Origin: Candidatus Microthrix subdominans
GTDB taxonomy: Bacteria > Actinomycetota > Acidimicrobiia > Acidimicrobiales > Microtrichaceae
Direction: 5' to 3'
Assembly: GCA_016719385.1 (NCBI GenBank)
Contig: JADJZA010000003.1
Location: 62,001 to 126,000, forward strand
DNA: 64,000 bases
The position numbers and the translations under genes are program-made. Shown here one piece after another: positions 16,300-25,324 of the stretch (its first letter is position 1; the number at the start of each line of letters is the position of its first letter). The notes under the pieces are model-generated. The model saw nothing but the letters and a program-made list of their open reading frames with translations. It was not told where the DNA came from and did no database searches.

Positions 16300-18244
16300 A
16301 TGACCGCATCGCCAGGCCAGCCCATTCCTACGCCCTCGGCCCCAATTCGCACGCCCTCGGGGCCAATTCGTATTGCCAACTGCTCCGGCTTCTACGGCGA
16401 CCGCCTCGACGGCGCCCGGGAAATGGTCGAGGGCGGGCCGATCGACGTGCTCACCGGCGACTGGCTGGCCGAGCTGACGATGTACGTGCTCAGCCGCACC
16501 AAGCAACGACGCGCCGACGGCGGCTACGCCCGCACGTTCGTCTACCAGATGAGCCAGGTGCTCACCACCTGCCTCGACCGTGGCATCAAGGTGGTGTCCA
16601 ACGCCGGCGGACTCGACCCCCACGGCTGCGCCGAAGCGGTGCGAAAGGTGGCCCGGGCGGCGGGCCGTGAGGTGTCGGTGGCCATCGTCGACGGCGACGA
16701 CCTGATCGACCGCCTCGAGGTGCTGACCGCCGCCGGGCATTCGCTGTCCAACATCGACACCGGCGAACCCCTCGGCGACGTAGTCGACCGCGTCGTCACC
16801 GCCAACGCCTACCTGGGTTGTTGGGGCATCGTCGAGGCCCTCGAGGCCGGCGCCGACGTCGTGGTGACCGGTCGGGTGACCGACGCCGCCGTCGTCATGG
16901 GCCCCGCCGCCTGGCACCACGGATGGGCCCGCGACGACTGGGACGCCCTGGCCGGCGCGGTCGCCGCCGGACACGTCATCGAGTGCGGCGCCCAGGCCAC
17001 CGGCGGCAACTACAGCTTCTTCACCGAGCTGCCCGGCCTGGCCGAGGGCCGCCTGCCCGGCTTCCCCTGGGCCGAGATCGCAGCCGACGGCTCGTCGGTG
17101 ATCTCCAAGCACGACGGCACCGCAGGTGGCGTCACCGTCGGCACGGTCACCAGCCAGCTGCTGTACGAGATCGGCGAACCCACCTACGCCAACCCCGACG
17201 TGATGAGCCGCTTCGACACGACGACCGTGACCGAGGAGGGGCCCGATCGGGTGCGCATCTCGGGCACGGTCGGGCTGCCCGCTCCGCCGACGACCAAGGT
17301 GGCGATCAACTACGCGGGCGGCTGGCGCAACTCGATGGCGGTCGGCCTGTGCGGCCTGGACATCGAGGCCAAGGCCGAGGTGGTGACCAACCAGCTGTGG
17401 GCCACCGTCGCCGGCGGACGGGACGCCTTCGACGAGACCGAAACCCGGCTGGTGCGAACCGACTCGCCCGACGCCACCGGCAACGAGGCCGCCACCGCCT
17501 GGCTGCGCGTCACCGTGTGGGACGACGACGAAAAGCGGGCGGGGCGGGCGTTCTCCGGAGCGGCCACCGAGCTGGCGTTGTCCTCGATCCCCGGCTTCTA
17601 CGCCTCCACCCCGCCCGGTTCGGCCTCCGCCTACGGCGTCTACTGGCCGGCGCTGATCCCCGCATCGCTCATCACCCAGCGGGTGACGCTCGGCGACCGC
17701 ACCTGGGACGTGCCCATGCCCGGTGCGGTCGACCCCGAGGACCAGGCGGCGCTCGATCAGCACATCGACGGGGACGACATCGACGCGATGGACGCCCACG
17801 CTTCCGTCGGCCCGAGCGGCATCACCGTCGATCACGTCACCGATCTCACCGACCGCCGATCCCGCCGCCGACGATCCGGCGGATCCGGCCCTCCCCAACC
17901 TGCCCAACCTGCCCGACGGCCTGGCGTCGCTGATCGGCGCCCGCTCCGGCGACAAGGGCGGGTCGGCCAACGTCGGGGTCTTCGCCCGCAGCGACGAGGC
18001 CTGGCAGTGGCTGCAGGCCTGGCTGACCACCGACCGGCTGCGCCAACTCGCACCGGCCGAGACCGACGGCCTGGTCGTGCACCGCTACCGCCTCGACAAC
18101 CTGCGGGCGCTCAACTTCGTCATCGTCGGGCTGCTCGGCCGGGGGGTCGCCCAAAATTCCCGCCAGGACACCCAGGCCAAGTCGCTGGGCGAGTTCATCC
18201 GTGCCCGCATCGTCCACGAGGCCACCACCGCCTCCGCTGGGTAA
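16300..18244 (+). pseudogene. AtuA-family (DUF1446) acyclic terpene utilisation protein, frameshifted
   Basis: The first frame (from ATG 16300) gives about 515 residues of the AtuA N-terminal domain (IANCSGFYGDRLDGAREMV; GGLDPHGCAEAV; TGRVTDAAVVMGP; GAQATGGNYSFF). After GITVDHVTDLT (about 17850) the family sequence continues in the next frame as GLASLIGARSGDKGGSANVG, the AtuA C-terminal domain, to the stop at 18244. One extra base at about 17848-17852 explains the break. Intact relatives are single chains and take part in degradation of branched acyl-CoA or isoprenoid compounds. Two separately translated proteins are an alternative, but no good start lies at the second part. Confidence 0.78.
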
Positions 18245-18325
18245 GCACCAGCACCATCACCGATCGTTGCACACCGGCTCGATCCGGGCAGCCGGGGCGT
18301 CGTCCGGTGCGCGACGGCAGGGCAT

Positions 18326-18420
18326 CGTCGAGTTCAGCGAGGAACCCGACGGTCGTCGATGTCGAAGCGGTACGTCGAGTTCAGCGAGGAACCCGACGGT
18401 TATCGGTGTCGAAGCGGTAC
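18326..18420. repeat. 47-bp direct duplication covering the 3' end of the EthD gene
   Basis: Two units of 47 bp (18326 and 18373). The right-hand unit contains the last 13 codons and stop of the minus-strand EthD gene (stop at 18381-18383); the left-hand unit is a slightly diverged copy lying downstream of the stop. Confidence 0.9.
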
Positions 18421-19100
18421 TCGGAATAGAAGCGGGCGTCGACGCGGGACAAATCGATCAGCTCGCCGACCGCCTCGAACAGGCGGGCCTGGTTGGCGGC
18501 CAGCCGCTCGGGGTCGCCGACGGCGTCGTAGAACACCTCCGGATCGGTCAGCGCCGCCAGGGGAAAGGTCTCCTCGACGATCGCCCACCAGTCGGGGGCG
18601 TCATCGGTGAGCGGGCGAACCACCTCGTTGCGGACGTAGGCCATGGTGTCCTGGCACTCGATGGCCGCCGCGCAGAACTCGCCCTGCCAGCGGGCGACGA
18701 ACTCGGCGTGGGTGAGGTCGTCGCGAGCGGCGATGCAGGTGATCTGGCTGGCGCCAGCGCTGCGGTCGCCGGGCTGGACCGGACCAGGGGCGACGATCGG
18801 TCGGGACTCGCACACCAGGTAGCCGTGCATCGTGGCGAAGGCCTCGGCCAGCAGCGCCTCGGCCCAGGCGCGATCGGCCGACGCCTCCAACCAGAACGAC
18901 ACGACGGCGTCCTTGGGGCTCCCCTCTGAGGAGAAGGCAAACACACCCTCTCCGCCGACCGCACCGTCGGCGACCGACACCTGCACGGCGACGGCGCCGC
19001 CGGCGGACAACGCAGGCGCCAGCTCGCCGAGCAGACGGTCGCGCAGCGCATCCCCATCGCCTCCGCTGGCGTCCCAGCCCAGGTAGACCAGCTTCTCCAT
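18381..19100 (-). CDS. EthD-domain protein (tandem dimeric alpha/beta-barrel halves)
   Basis: A 239-residue protein. The second half contains ASQITCIAARDDLTHAEFVARWQ, a typical EthD motif; the first half (MEKLVYLGWD, then DALRDRLLGELAPAL) looks like a diverged copy, so the protein is probably two fused ferredoxin-like halves. EthD proteins are small accessory proteins of oxygenase and catabolic pathways, with unclear mechanism. The ATG at 19100 has a good ribosome binding site (GGAGGACTC before it). The 3' end is duplicated (18326-18420). Confidence 0.72.
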   Translation of the reverse strand: MEKLVYLGWDASGGDGDALRDRLLGELAPALSAGGAVAVQVSVADGAVGGEGVFAFSSEGSPKDAVVSFWLEASADRAWAEALLAEAFATMHGYLVCESRPIVAPGPVQPGDRSAGASQITCIAARDDLTHAEFVARWQGEFCAAAIECQDTMAYVRNEVVRPLTDDAPDWWAIVEETFPLAALTDPEVFYDAVGDPERLAANQARLFEAVGELIDLSRVDARFYSEYRFDTDNRRVPR

Positions 19101-19184
19101 GAGTCCTCCGATCGTTGCGCGCGCACCGGCGGGATCGTGCGCCAGCGATGAGCCACATCGTGGCATGTCGAGATGCGCCAGGTG

Positions 19185-19216
19185 TGACACACGACCGCGT
19201 GTCAGGCGGGTATGGT
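19185..19216 (+). promoter_or_regulatory. Candidate operator and -10 upstream of the cold-shock gene
   Basis: An inverted repeat TGACAC-N8-GTGTCA (19185-19204) is followed directly by GGCGGGTATGGT, whose TATGGT (19211-19216) can serve as a -10. A closely similar arrangement (TGACGC-N7-GTGTCA-CACC-GGGTACTGT) lies upstream of the DsrE gene at 52733-52764. The long leader to the cold-shock start codon (about 90 nt) fits cold-shock genes. Confidence 0.4.
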
Positions 19217-19313
19217 GAATCCCGGCATCGTTCAGATGTCCACAACGGCCGCTCGCATCATCCAATACCCGCCCGCTGAGCGGACGGTTCAACGCAGAAA
19301 GAAAGGCAAACGA

Positions 19314-19514
19314 ATGCCCCAAGGCACCGTCAAATTCTTCAACGCCGACAAGGGATATGGCTTCATCTCCCGCGAAGACGGCGAAGACGTGTTCGTCCAC
19401 TACTCCAACATCGACGTCGCGGGCTACAAGTCCCTCGAAGAGGGTCAGGTCGTCGACTTCGAGATCGGCCCCGGCCGCAAGGGCCCCGAGGCCCTCAACG
19501 TTCGGCCCGTCTGA
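19314..19514 (+). CDS. Cold-shock protein (CspA family)
   Basis: A 66-residue single CSD domain: MPQGTVKFFNADKGYGFISRE with RNP1 (KGYGFI) and RNP2 (VFVHYSNI). It binds single-stranded RNA or DNA and acts as an RNA chaperone. The ATG at 19314 is preceded by GAAAGAAAGG. A long untranslated leader and a strong hairpin terminator (19576-19608) frame a monocistronic unit. Length and motifs are standard. Confidence 0.95.
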   Translation: MPQGTVKFFNADKGYGFISREDGEDVFVHYSNIDVAGYKSLEEGQVVDFEIGPGRKGPEALNVRPV

Positions 19515-19575
19515 GTGCGTTGACGGCCCTTCGGGCGGGGTGAGCTCCAGCGGAGCCTCGCACCACCACGAGACA

Positions 19576-19608
19576 CGACCCCCGGCGCCGCTGAGTGGCC
19601 GGGGGTCG
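19576..19608 (+). terminator. Hairpin terminator after the cold-shock gene
   Basis: A perfect 11-bp stem (CGACCCCCGGC with its complement) and an 11-nt loop, 62 nt after the stop codon. The T-tract is weak (TTCG), as is common in GC-rich actinobacteria. Confidence 0.7.
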
Positions 19609-19672
19609 TTCGCGTCCGCTCGGCCGTGAACGCCACAGCGCCTCGTGGGCGGCGCTTGCCAGCCGGTCGAAC

Positions 19673-20755
19673 TCAGCCCGAGGCGGGCTCGGGCCGACCG
19701 AGGTCACGGGGCGCAAACAGGTAGTGCGACACCCAAAACTCCGAGCCACCCCGAAAGGCGAACAGTTCCTCGCAGGCCAGGTGGAACAACCACCAGCGCC
19801 AGTACCAGCGCTCGGCATCGTCCGCTGAGGAGGATCCGCCGTAGGCCTCCGGCGCCGAGAACATCTCGATGATCTCGGAGCGTTTGGCCTCGTGGGTCTC
19901 CCGCCAGGCGGCCAGCGTTTTGGCGTAGTGGGTGCCGTCGAGGCGCCAGTGATCAAGCGCCACCAGGTGGCGCTGCTCATGCAACAACAGGTCATCGGCC
20001 GGCATCACCCCACCCGAGAAGAAGAACCGGCCCATCCAATCCTGTTCGGACGTGGCCTCGAAGGGCCACGATCCACTGCGGTTGCTGAAGATGTGCACGA
20101 ACGCCAGGCCGTCCGGCGCCAACCAACGGGCGATGCGTTCCATCAGCGCCCGATGGTTGTTGACGTGTTCGAACATCTCGACCGACACCACCCGGTCGAA
20201 GCGCCCGTCGGGTTCGAAGTCGGCCACGTCGGCAGTGTGCACGGTGACGTTGTTCAAGTACCGCTGCTGCGCCTCGGCGACGATGTGGTCCCGCTGGGTG
20301 GCCGAGTTGGACACGGCCACGATCTCGGCGCACGGGTAGCGCTCGGCCATCCACAAGGTGAGCGATCCCCACCCGCAGCCCAGCTCGAGGATCCGCTGGC
20401 CGTCGGCCAACTGCGCCCGCTCGCACGTGAGCGCCAGCATCGCCTCCTCGGCATCGGCCAACGACTCGACGCCATCGGGCCAGTAGGCCGAGGAGTACTT
20501 CAGCCGGGGGCCGAGCACGGCCCGGAAGTACTCGGTGGGCACCTCATAGTGCTGCTCGTTGGCCTCCGCAGTGTGGGTGGTGATCGGGCCGTCGGCCCGC
20601 TCGGCGATCAACGCCCGCTGTCGCTGGGAGAACTCCTCAATCGTGCCCTCGTTCAGCACGGCCACCCGGCGGGCGATGCGGGCCCGGATGCCCAGCCGCA
20701 CCGCCTGGGCGGGCAACCGCCCGGTTTCGGCTCGGTCGATCAGCTGCTTCATCAT
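19673..20755 (-). CDS. Cyclopropane-fatty-acyl-phospholipid synthase-like SAM methyltransferase
   Basis: A 360-residue class I methyltransferase of the CFA-synthase family. NEQHYEVPTEYFRAVLGPRLKYSSAYW and the SAM-binding ILELGCGWGSLTLWMAERYP are diagnostic; EMFEHVNNH and a tryptophan-rich C-terminus follow. It lacks the long N-terminal extension of E. coli Cfa and resembles the group that includes plant coclaurine N-methyltransferase-like enzymes, so the acceptor may be a lipid double bond or a small molecule. The start could be either of two adjacent ATGs (20755 or 20752). The TetR gene lies just upstream on the same strand and may control it. Confidence 0.82.
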   Translation of the reverse strand: MMKQLIDRAETGRLPAQAVRLGIRARIARRVAVLNEGTIEEFSQRQRALIAERADGPITTHTAEANEQHYEVPTEYFRAVLGPRLKYSSAYWPDGVESLADAEEAMLALTCERAQLADGQRILELGCGWGSLTLWMAERYPCAEIVAVSNSATQRDHIVAEAQQRYLNNVTVHTADVADFEPDGRFDRVVSVEMFEHVNNHRALMERIARWLAPDGLAFVHIFSNRSGSWPFEATSEQDWMGRFFFSGGVMPADDLLLHEQRHLVALDHWRLDGTHYAKTLAAWRETHEAKRSEIIEMFSAPEAYGGSSSADDAERWYWRWWLFHLACEELFAFRGGSEFWVSHYLFAPRDLGRPEPASG

Positions 20756-20835
20756 GGTGTTCGTTCGTCGCCCGACGCCGTTCTGGATGACGGCCCACCT
20801 GCCGGCGGTGCGTTTCGCTGGACGCTGTGGTGCGG

Positions 20836-21435
20836 TCAGCTGGTTGGGCCGGGCAGCGCCGCAAACCCGGCGCGCACCAGTTCGGCCAGGTCGATCCGAT
20901 CGGGATCCTCCAACCAGCGGTCGGTGGCGGTGCGGGTGACCGCCATGCCCACCGCGGCGTACAGGGCCGGGCGTATGTCGTCGGCCGGATCGACGCCGAG
21001 GCGGTCGGCGAGGGCATCGGTCAACATCGCCTGAAAAGCCGGCGAGATCGTCACCTGCTGGTAGCGGCCCACGTTGGGCGAGGTCGCCACCAGGCGGGCC
21101 CGCTCGATCCGCAGGGCCCGCTGACGCTTGTAATACCCGGCCAGGCTGATCAGAGCACCGAGCATGGCGGCCATCGGCGATTCGTCGGCCGGGCGTTCCC
21201 GCATGCGCCGGGCCAGCTCGTCGAACTCGTCGCGCCAGGCGCCGAAGAGCACCGCCTCCTTTGAATCGAAGTAGCGAAAGAAGGTGCGTTGCGACACGTC
21301 GGCGGCGGCGGCGATGTCGTCGACGGTCGTGTCGTCGTAGCCGTTGCGGGCGAACAGGTCCCAGGCGGCGTCGGTGATCGCCCGGTGGGTGGCCTGCTTC
21401 TTCTCTTCTCGTTTTGAGGTGGACACTTCGGCCAT
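20836..21435 (-). CDS. TetR-family transcriptional regulator
   Basis: A 199-residue regulator with an N-terminal helix-turn-helix (ITDAAWDLFARNGYDDTTVDDIAAAADVSQRTFFRYFDSKEAV) and a ligand-binding C-terminal domain. I start at MAEVSTSKREEKK (21435), the normal distance from the DNA-binding domain; an upstream ATG at 21456 adds seven residues. It is encoded upstream of the CFA-synthase-like gene on the same strand and downstream of a large sulfatase gene, either of which could be its target. Confidence 0.88.
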   Translation of the reverse strand: MAEVSTSKREEKKQATHRAITDAAWDLFARNGYDDTTVDDIAAAADVSQRTFFRYFDSKEAVLFGAWRDEFDELARRMRERPADESPMAAMLGALISLAGYYKRQRALRIERARLVATSPNVGRYQQVTISPAFQAMLTDALADRLGVDPADDIRPALYAAVGMAVTRTATDRWLEDPDRIDLAELVRAGFAALPGPTS

Positions 21436-21477
21436 GGGTCGATGGTAGGACAGCACGCTTGGACGCCCGCAGTTGGG

Positions 21478-23817
21478 CTACTCGAACTTGGACCCCATCT
21501 GGCGCAGCACCTCGATCAGCGAGTTGGGCGAGTCGGCGGGGGCAGGGCCCGGCCGGTAGTCGACACCGTCGATCCTGCCGGTGAACGGGTAGGCGCCGTG
21601 AGCCTCGTAGAGCCCCCAGTGCACGGGCGAACGCCGGTCGAGGCCCACGTCGATGCCTTCAAAGGGCGCCATCGGGAACAGGCAGGTCCACCCCTGGGCC
21701 GAGCCGACCTCGACGCCGTCGAGCGCCAGGGTGTTGTTCCACACGTTGCCCCCGGGCGCATCGAAGTCGGCGACGATGGTGTGCTCGCCCGCCGCCGGCC
21801 GTGGTCCGTCGATCGTGGCCAGCGTGCCGCGACCATCGTTGTAGCCCAGGTGCACCCCGGCGGCGTCCAGCCACATCACGTAGCCGCCGCCCTGGTCGCC
21901 ATGGGCCACGATGATCCCCTCGTCCTCTGCGTCGATCCGCACCCGGGCGGTGACGGTGAAGCTGCGGATCATCATCAGCTGCAACGAACGCCACCGCTCG
22001 AGCGTCGGTGTGCCCGGCAGCAGCGTGACCGGCCGCTCGTACACCTCGTTCCACGGGGGTCGTTGAAGGTATTTCAGCCCGCTGCCCTCGTCGAGGGGGT
22101 ACACCTGGTTGTCCCGGGCCGCCGTGTCCCAGGCCTCCGACAGCTCGGCGACCAGGTCGGGATGCGCGCCGGCCAGGTTGTGGGACTCGGTCGGGTCGCT
22201 GGTCAGGTCGTACAGCTCCCACTCCTCGTCGGAGAACTCGGTGAGCGGGTAGTGCAGCGTGACCACCTCCCAGCCGTCGCGGTAGTACCCCCGGTGGCCG
22301 AGCATCTCGTAGTACTGCTCGGTGCGCACCGAGGGTGCTGCCGCGTCGGCGAGCACCGGGGCGAAGCTCAGCCCCTGCATCGGCAGCAACCGCTTCCCGT
22401 TGCGGTGATCGGGCGCCTTCACGCCGGTCAGCTCCAGCAGCGTCGGCAACAGGTCGATGACGTGCACGTACTGGTCGCACCACTCCCCCGGCCCGGCCGC
22501 ATCTGCCGCCACGCCCCGCCCGGCCGCATCTGCCGCCACGCCCGGCCCCGCCATGATCATCGGCACCTGGTGGCCGCCGGCATGGGTGTTGATCTTGTAT
22601 AGGCGAAAGGGCGTGTTGCCGCACGCCGCCCAGCCGCGCGGGTAGTGCGGCATCGACCTCGGTCCGCCGATCTCGTCGATGCGGGCCAGATCGGCGGCGG
22701 TGTCGGTCGCCCCGAGCAGGTGCACGAAGTACGCCGTCGTCCCCTCGGCCTCGCCCTCTCGTGAGGCGCCGTTGTCCGAGGTGAACACAATGATCGTGTT
22801 ATCGAGCTCCCCCATCTGGTCCAACGCGGTGCGCAGGCGACCGAAGCTGTCGTCGATCGAGGTGACCATGGCGGCATACACCTCCATGTACCGGGCGAAC
22901 AGCCTCTGCTCGTCGGCGCTGAGCGAGTCCCACGGCGCCACCTCCTGGCCCGGTTCGGCGTTGCGAGGCGGCAGCTCGATCGACTCAGAGACCAACCCGA
23001 GCGCCTTCATCCGGGCGAACCGCTCCTCCCGCAGCACGTCCCAACCGGCGTCGTAGCGGCCCCGCTGGGCCTCGATGTCGGCCACCTTGGCGTGCAGGGG
23101 CGCGTGCACCGAGCCGTGGCTGAAGTACATGAAGAACGGTTTCGCCGGGTTGGAGGCCTTGGAGCCTCGCACCATCTCGATCGCCCGATCGGTGATGTCG
23201 TCGGTGAAGTAGTAGTCGTCGGGGTAGGTGTCGACGTTCACCGGCGAGTTGCCGTCGATCAGTCGGTGGGGCTGGTGCAGGTTGGTGAAGCCGTCGAGAA
23301 ACCCGTAGAAGCGATCGAACCCACGCTGGGTCGGCCAGGAGTCGAACGGCCCGGCATCGGAGCAGTGGCTGTCCTTGGTCAGGTGCCACTTGCCCACCAT
23401 GGCGGTGAAGTAGCCCGCATCGGAGAAGACCTCGGCGGCGGTGGCCACGTCATCGGCCAGCTCCATGGCATAGCCGGGAAACCCGGGATCGGAGTGGGCC
23501 ACATGGCCCACCCCGGCCAGATGCGAGTTGATGCCGGTGAGCAGCGCCGCCCGGGTCGGCGAACACATCGGGGTGGCGTGGTAGTTGGAGAACCGCAGCG
23601 CGCCGGCGGCCAGCGCATCCAGGTTGGGGGTGGCGATCTCCGAGCCGTAGCAACCCAGGTCGGAGTACCCCAGGTCGTCGGCCATGATCACGATCACGTT
23701 GGGGGCGCCCTCGGGTGCGGTGGCCTCGCCCGGCCACCAAGGGTCGGACCCGGCCACCGTGCGGCCCGCCCGTCCCTCGAAGTTGCGGTACGCACCGGTG
23801 GCGGTGTCCTCGCTCAT
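21478..23817 (-). CDS. Large sulfatase (arylsulfatase A type) with C-terminal beta-sandwich
   Basis: A 779-residue type I sulfatase. NVIVIMADDLGYSDLGCYG gives the metal-binding Asp pair; CSPTRAALLTG holds the cysteine to be converted to formylglycine; GKWHLT and an FTSDNGASREGE metal site follow. A C-terminal part (MIRSFTVTARVRIDAEDEG) looks like a concanavalin-type domain. It hydrolyses sulfate esters. No signal peptide is visible at the chosen start (23817, preceded by GGGAGGGGACAG). A 27-bp in-frame duplication (VAADAAGRG/VAADAAGPG) lies at about 22493-22546. A related sulfatase is at 56850-59210. Confidence 0.9.
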   Translation of the reverse strand: MSEDTATGAYRNFEGRAGRTVAGSDPWWPGEATAPEGAPNVIVIMADDLGYSDLGCYGSEIATPNLDALAAGALRFSNYHATPMCSPTRAALLTGINSHLAGVGHVAHSDPGFPGYAMELADDVATAAEVFSDAGYFTAMVGKWHLTKDSHCSDAGPFDSWPTQRGFDRFYGFLDGFTNLHQPHRLIDGNSPVNVDTYPDDYYFTDDITDRAIEMVRGSKASNPAKPFFMYFSHGSVHAPLHAKVADIEAQRGRYDAGWDVLREERFARMKALGLVSESIELPPRNAEPGQEVAPWDSLSADEQRLFARYMEVYAAMVTSIDDSFGRLRTALDQMGELDNTIIVFTSDNGASREGEAEGTTAYFVHLLGATDTAADLARIDEIGGPRSMPHYPRGWAACGNTPFRLYKINTHAGGHQVPMIMAGPGVAADAAGRGVAADAAGPGEWCDQYVHVIDLLPTLLELTGVKAPDHRNGKRLLPMQGLSFAPVLADAAAPSVRTEQYYEMLGHRGYYRDGWEVVTLHYPLTEFSDEEWELYDLTSDPTESHNLAGAHPDLVAELSEAWDTAARDNQVYPLDEGSGLKYLQRPPWNEVYERPVTLLPGTPTLERWRSLQLMMIRSFTVTARVRIDAEDEGIIVAHGDQGGGYVMWLDAAGVHLGYNDGRGTLATIDGPRPAAGEHTIVADFDAPGGNVWNNTLALDGVEVGSAQGWTCLFPMAPFEGIDVGLDRRSPVHWGLYEAHGAYPFTGRIDGVDYRPGPAPADSPNSLIEVLRQMGSKFE
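22493..22546. repeat. 27-bp tandem duplication inside the sulfatase
   Basis: Two nearly identical 27-bp units encode VAADAAGRG and VAADAAGPG between PMIMAGPG and EWCDQYVHV. The second sulfatase of the window has no such insert, so it is a recent local duplication in a loop. Confidence 0.8.
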
Positions 23818-24095
23818 CTGTCCCCTCCCTCGATTGGGTCCCTCCGGCTCAGCAGCTGAGCCCGAAGCCACCCGTTGGTTTGCGCTGTCGACCGGCCGGT
23901 GGAGACGGGCTCGCAAGCGGGTCCGGTCAAGCCGTTCGAGTCTGCCCGATCATGGCCGACGCATCGAGTTGACGCATACCTCGTATCCTGTCCTCCTGGT
24001 TCGAGCGATCCGACGGCGCCGATCGAGCACCGCAACCCCGGCTGCTCTACCTACCGCCCGTGCCTCGTGCCCCTGCCCCCCGACTGGTGTCGCCC

Positions 24096-25055
24096 ATGAT
24101 CGAACTTCCACCCAGTGTCACCGTCGTGCTCGGCTCGGGCGGTGCCGGTGGTTGGATGTTCCACCTCGGGGCGCTCCGGGCGCTGCGGGCGGAGGCCGAC
24201 TTCAACCTCGTCGACGCCCAACGAGTGATCGCCACCTCAGCCGGGGCCGGCGTCGCAGCGGCGGTGCTCACCGGCACCAGCCTGGAGGACACCGGCGACA
24301 TCTTGATGTCGCCCCCCTCCGGTGAAGAGCGCACCGAGTTCGTCGAGGCCAGGGAGGCCAACCGCGACCGGGGGCTGGAGCGGCTGATGCCGGTGGCGCC
24401 CCAGCTGGCCTCGCAGGTGCTTCGCAACCCCTTGCTGGCCGGTTCCGGCCTGTTACCCGCCGGCAGGATTCCCACCGTCGGGTTGTCCCGGGCTGCGTCA
24501 ATCCACGCCAACCACCCTTGGCCGCCCTCGCTGTGGATCACTGCCACCCGTCTCGACGACGGCGCCCTCGTCGTGTTCGGCCGTGACGACCTCGAGGTTC
24601 CGCTCGCCCAGGCGGCCCAGGCCAGCCAGGCCATCCCCGGGGCGTTTGCGCCGGTTGAGATCGACGGCGAGCGTTACGTCGACGGCGGGTTGTTGTCGCC
24701 CAACCACGCCGAGCTGGCCCTCGAAACGCCGACCGACCTGGTGGTCCTGGTCAGCGTGCAGAGCCGTCCCGGGCTGCGAGCCACCCGGATGCAGGCCCGC
24801 CGTCGCTTGGACACAGAGCTGACCCAGCTGCGGGAGGCGGGGCTGGCGACCGTGCTGATCGAGGTGGACGACGCCACCAACGCCCGCTTTCGCGGCTTCC
24901 CACGCGGCGACCAGACCAACGGCAACGTGATCCAACAGCACGCTGCCCGCCTCACCCGTGCCGCCCTGCGCAGCTGGGCCGCCGGAGACCTGGATACCGG
25001 AGCTGACGGCGAACCGGACAACGAAGCGAACGGCGAAGTGGCCACCCCGGCCTGA
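24096..25055 (+). CDS. Patatin-like phospholipase
   Basis: A 319-residue patatin-fold protein. VLGSGGAGGWMFHLGALRAL is the oxyanion loop, VIATSAGAGVAAAVL carries the nucleophile serine, and YVDGGLLSPNHAELA has the catalytic Asp-Gly-Gly. The elbow reads A-T-S-A-G rather than the usual G-x-S-x-G. Bacterial patatins cleave acyl chains from phospholipids or neutral lipids. I start at ATG 24096; GTG 24060 is possible. The 280 bp before it, divergent from the sulfatase, hold no other feature I can support. Confidence 0.82.
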   Translation: MIELPPSVTVVLGSGGAGGWMFHLGALRALRAEADFNLVDAQRVIATSAGAGVAAAVLTGTSLEDTGDILMSPPSGEERTEFVEAREANRDRGLERLMPVAPQLASQVLRNPLLAGSGLLPAGRIPTVGLSRAASIHANHPWPPSLWITATRLDDGALVVFGRDDLEVPLAQAAQASQAIPGAFAPVEIDGERYVDGGLLSPNHAELALETPTDLVVLVSVQSRPGLRATRMQARRRLDTELTQLREAGLATVLIEVDDATNARFRGFPRGDQTNGNVIQQHAARLTRAALRSWAAGDLDTGADGEPDNEANGEVATPA

Positions 25056-25075
25056 GCCGGTTGGCTCCGCACCAA

Positions 25076-25136
25076 GCCCCGAGCCCCGAGCCCCGAGCCC
25101 CAAGCACCAAGCACCAAGCCCGAGCCCGAGCCGCGA
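25076..25136. repeat. Short simple repeat downstream of the patatin gene
   Basis: A run of imperfect 6-7-bp units, first of the GCCCCGA type and then of the CCAAGCA type, starting about 20 nt after the patatin stop. No coding potential. Confidence 0.75.
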
Positions 25137-25164
25137 CACCAAGCACGCCGGAGTCGATGCATCT

Positions 25165-25216
25165 GCGAACTCTGCCGCTATCGCGTTGTATACGACGCGA
25201 TAGCGGCAGAGTTCGC
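25165..25216. repeat. 52-bp near-perfect palindrome
   Basis: Two perfect 22-nt complementary arms (25165-25186 and 25195-25216) around an 8-bp centre TGTATACG that itself contains GTATAC; only one G/T mismatch breaks symmetry over 52 bp. It lies 110 bp before the recQ start. There is no T-tract, so it is not a standard terminator. It could be a mobile REP-like element, a recombination site or a large operator. Confidence 0.9.
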
Positions 25217-25324
25217 CTCTCGACCCTGGAGGTAGGGGCGCAAGGGTGCAGAGGTGAGGAGTGTGGACGCCGGGCGGCGTCGTCCGCCGGCCCGGCTGTC
25301 ACCCGGCATCGGTACGGTGCTGAG

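Noticed and set aside
23960..24010. TTGACG with TATCCT as a promoter of the patatin gene
   Set aside because: The spacing is only 9 bp, too short for a standard promoter.
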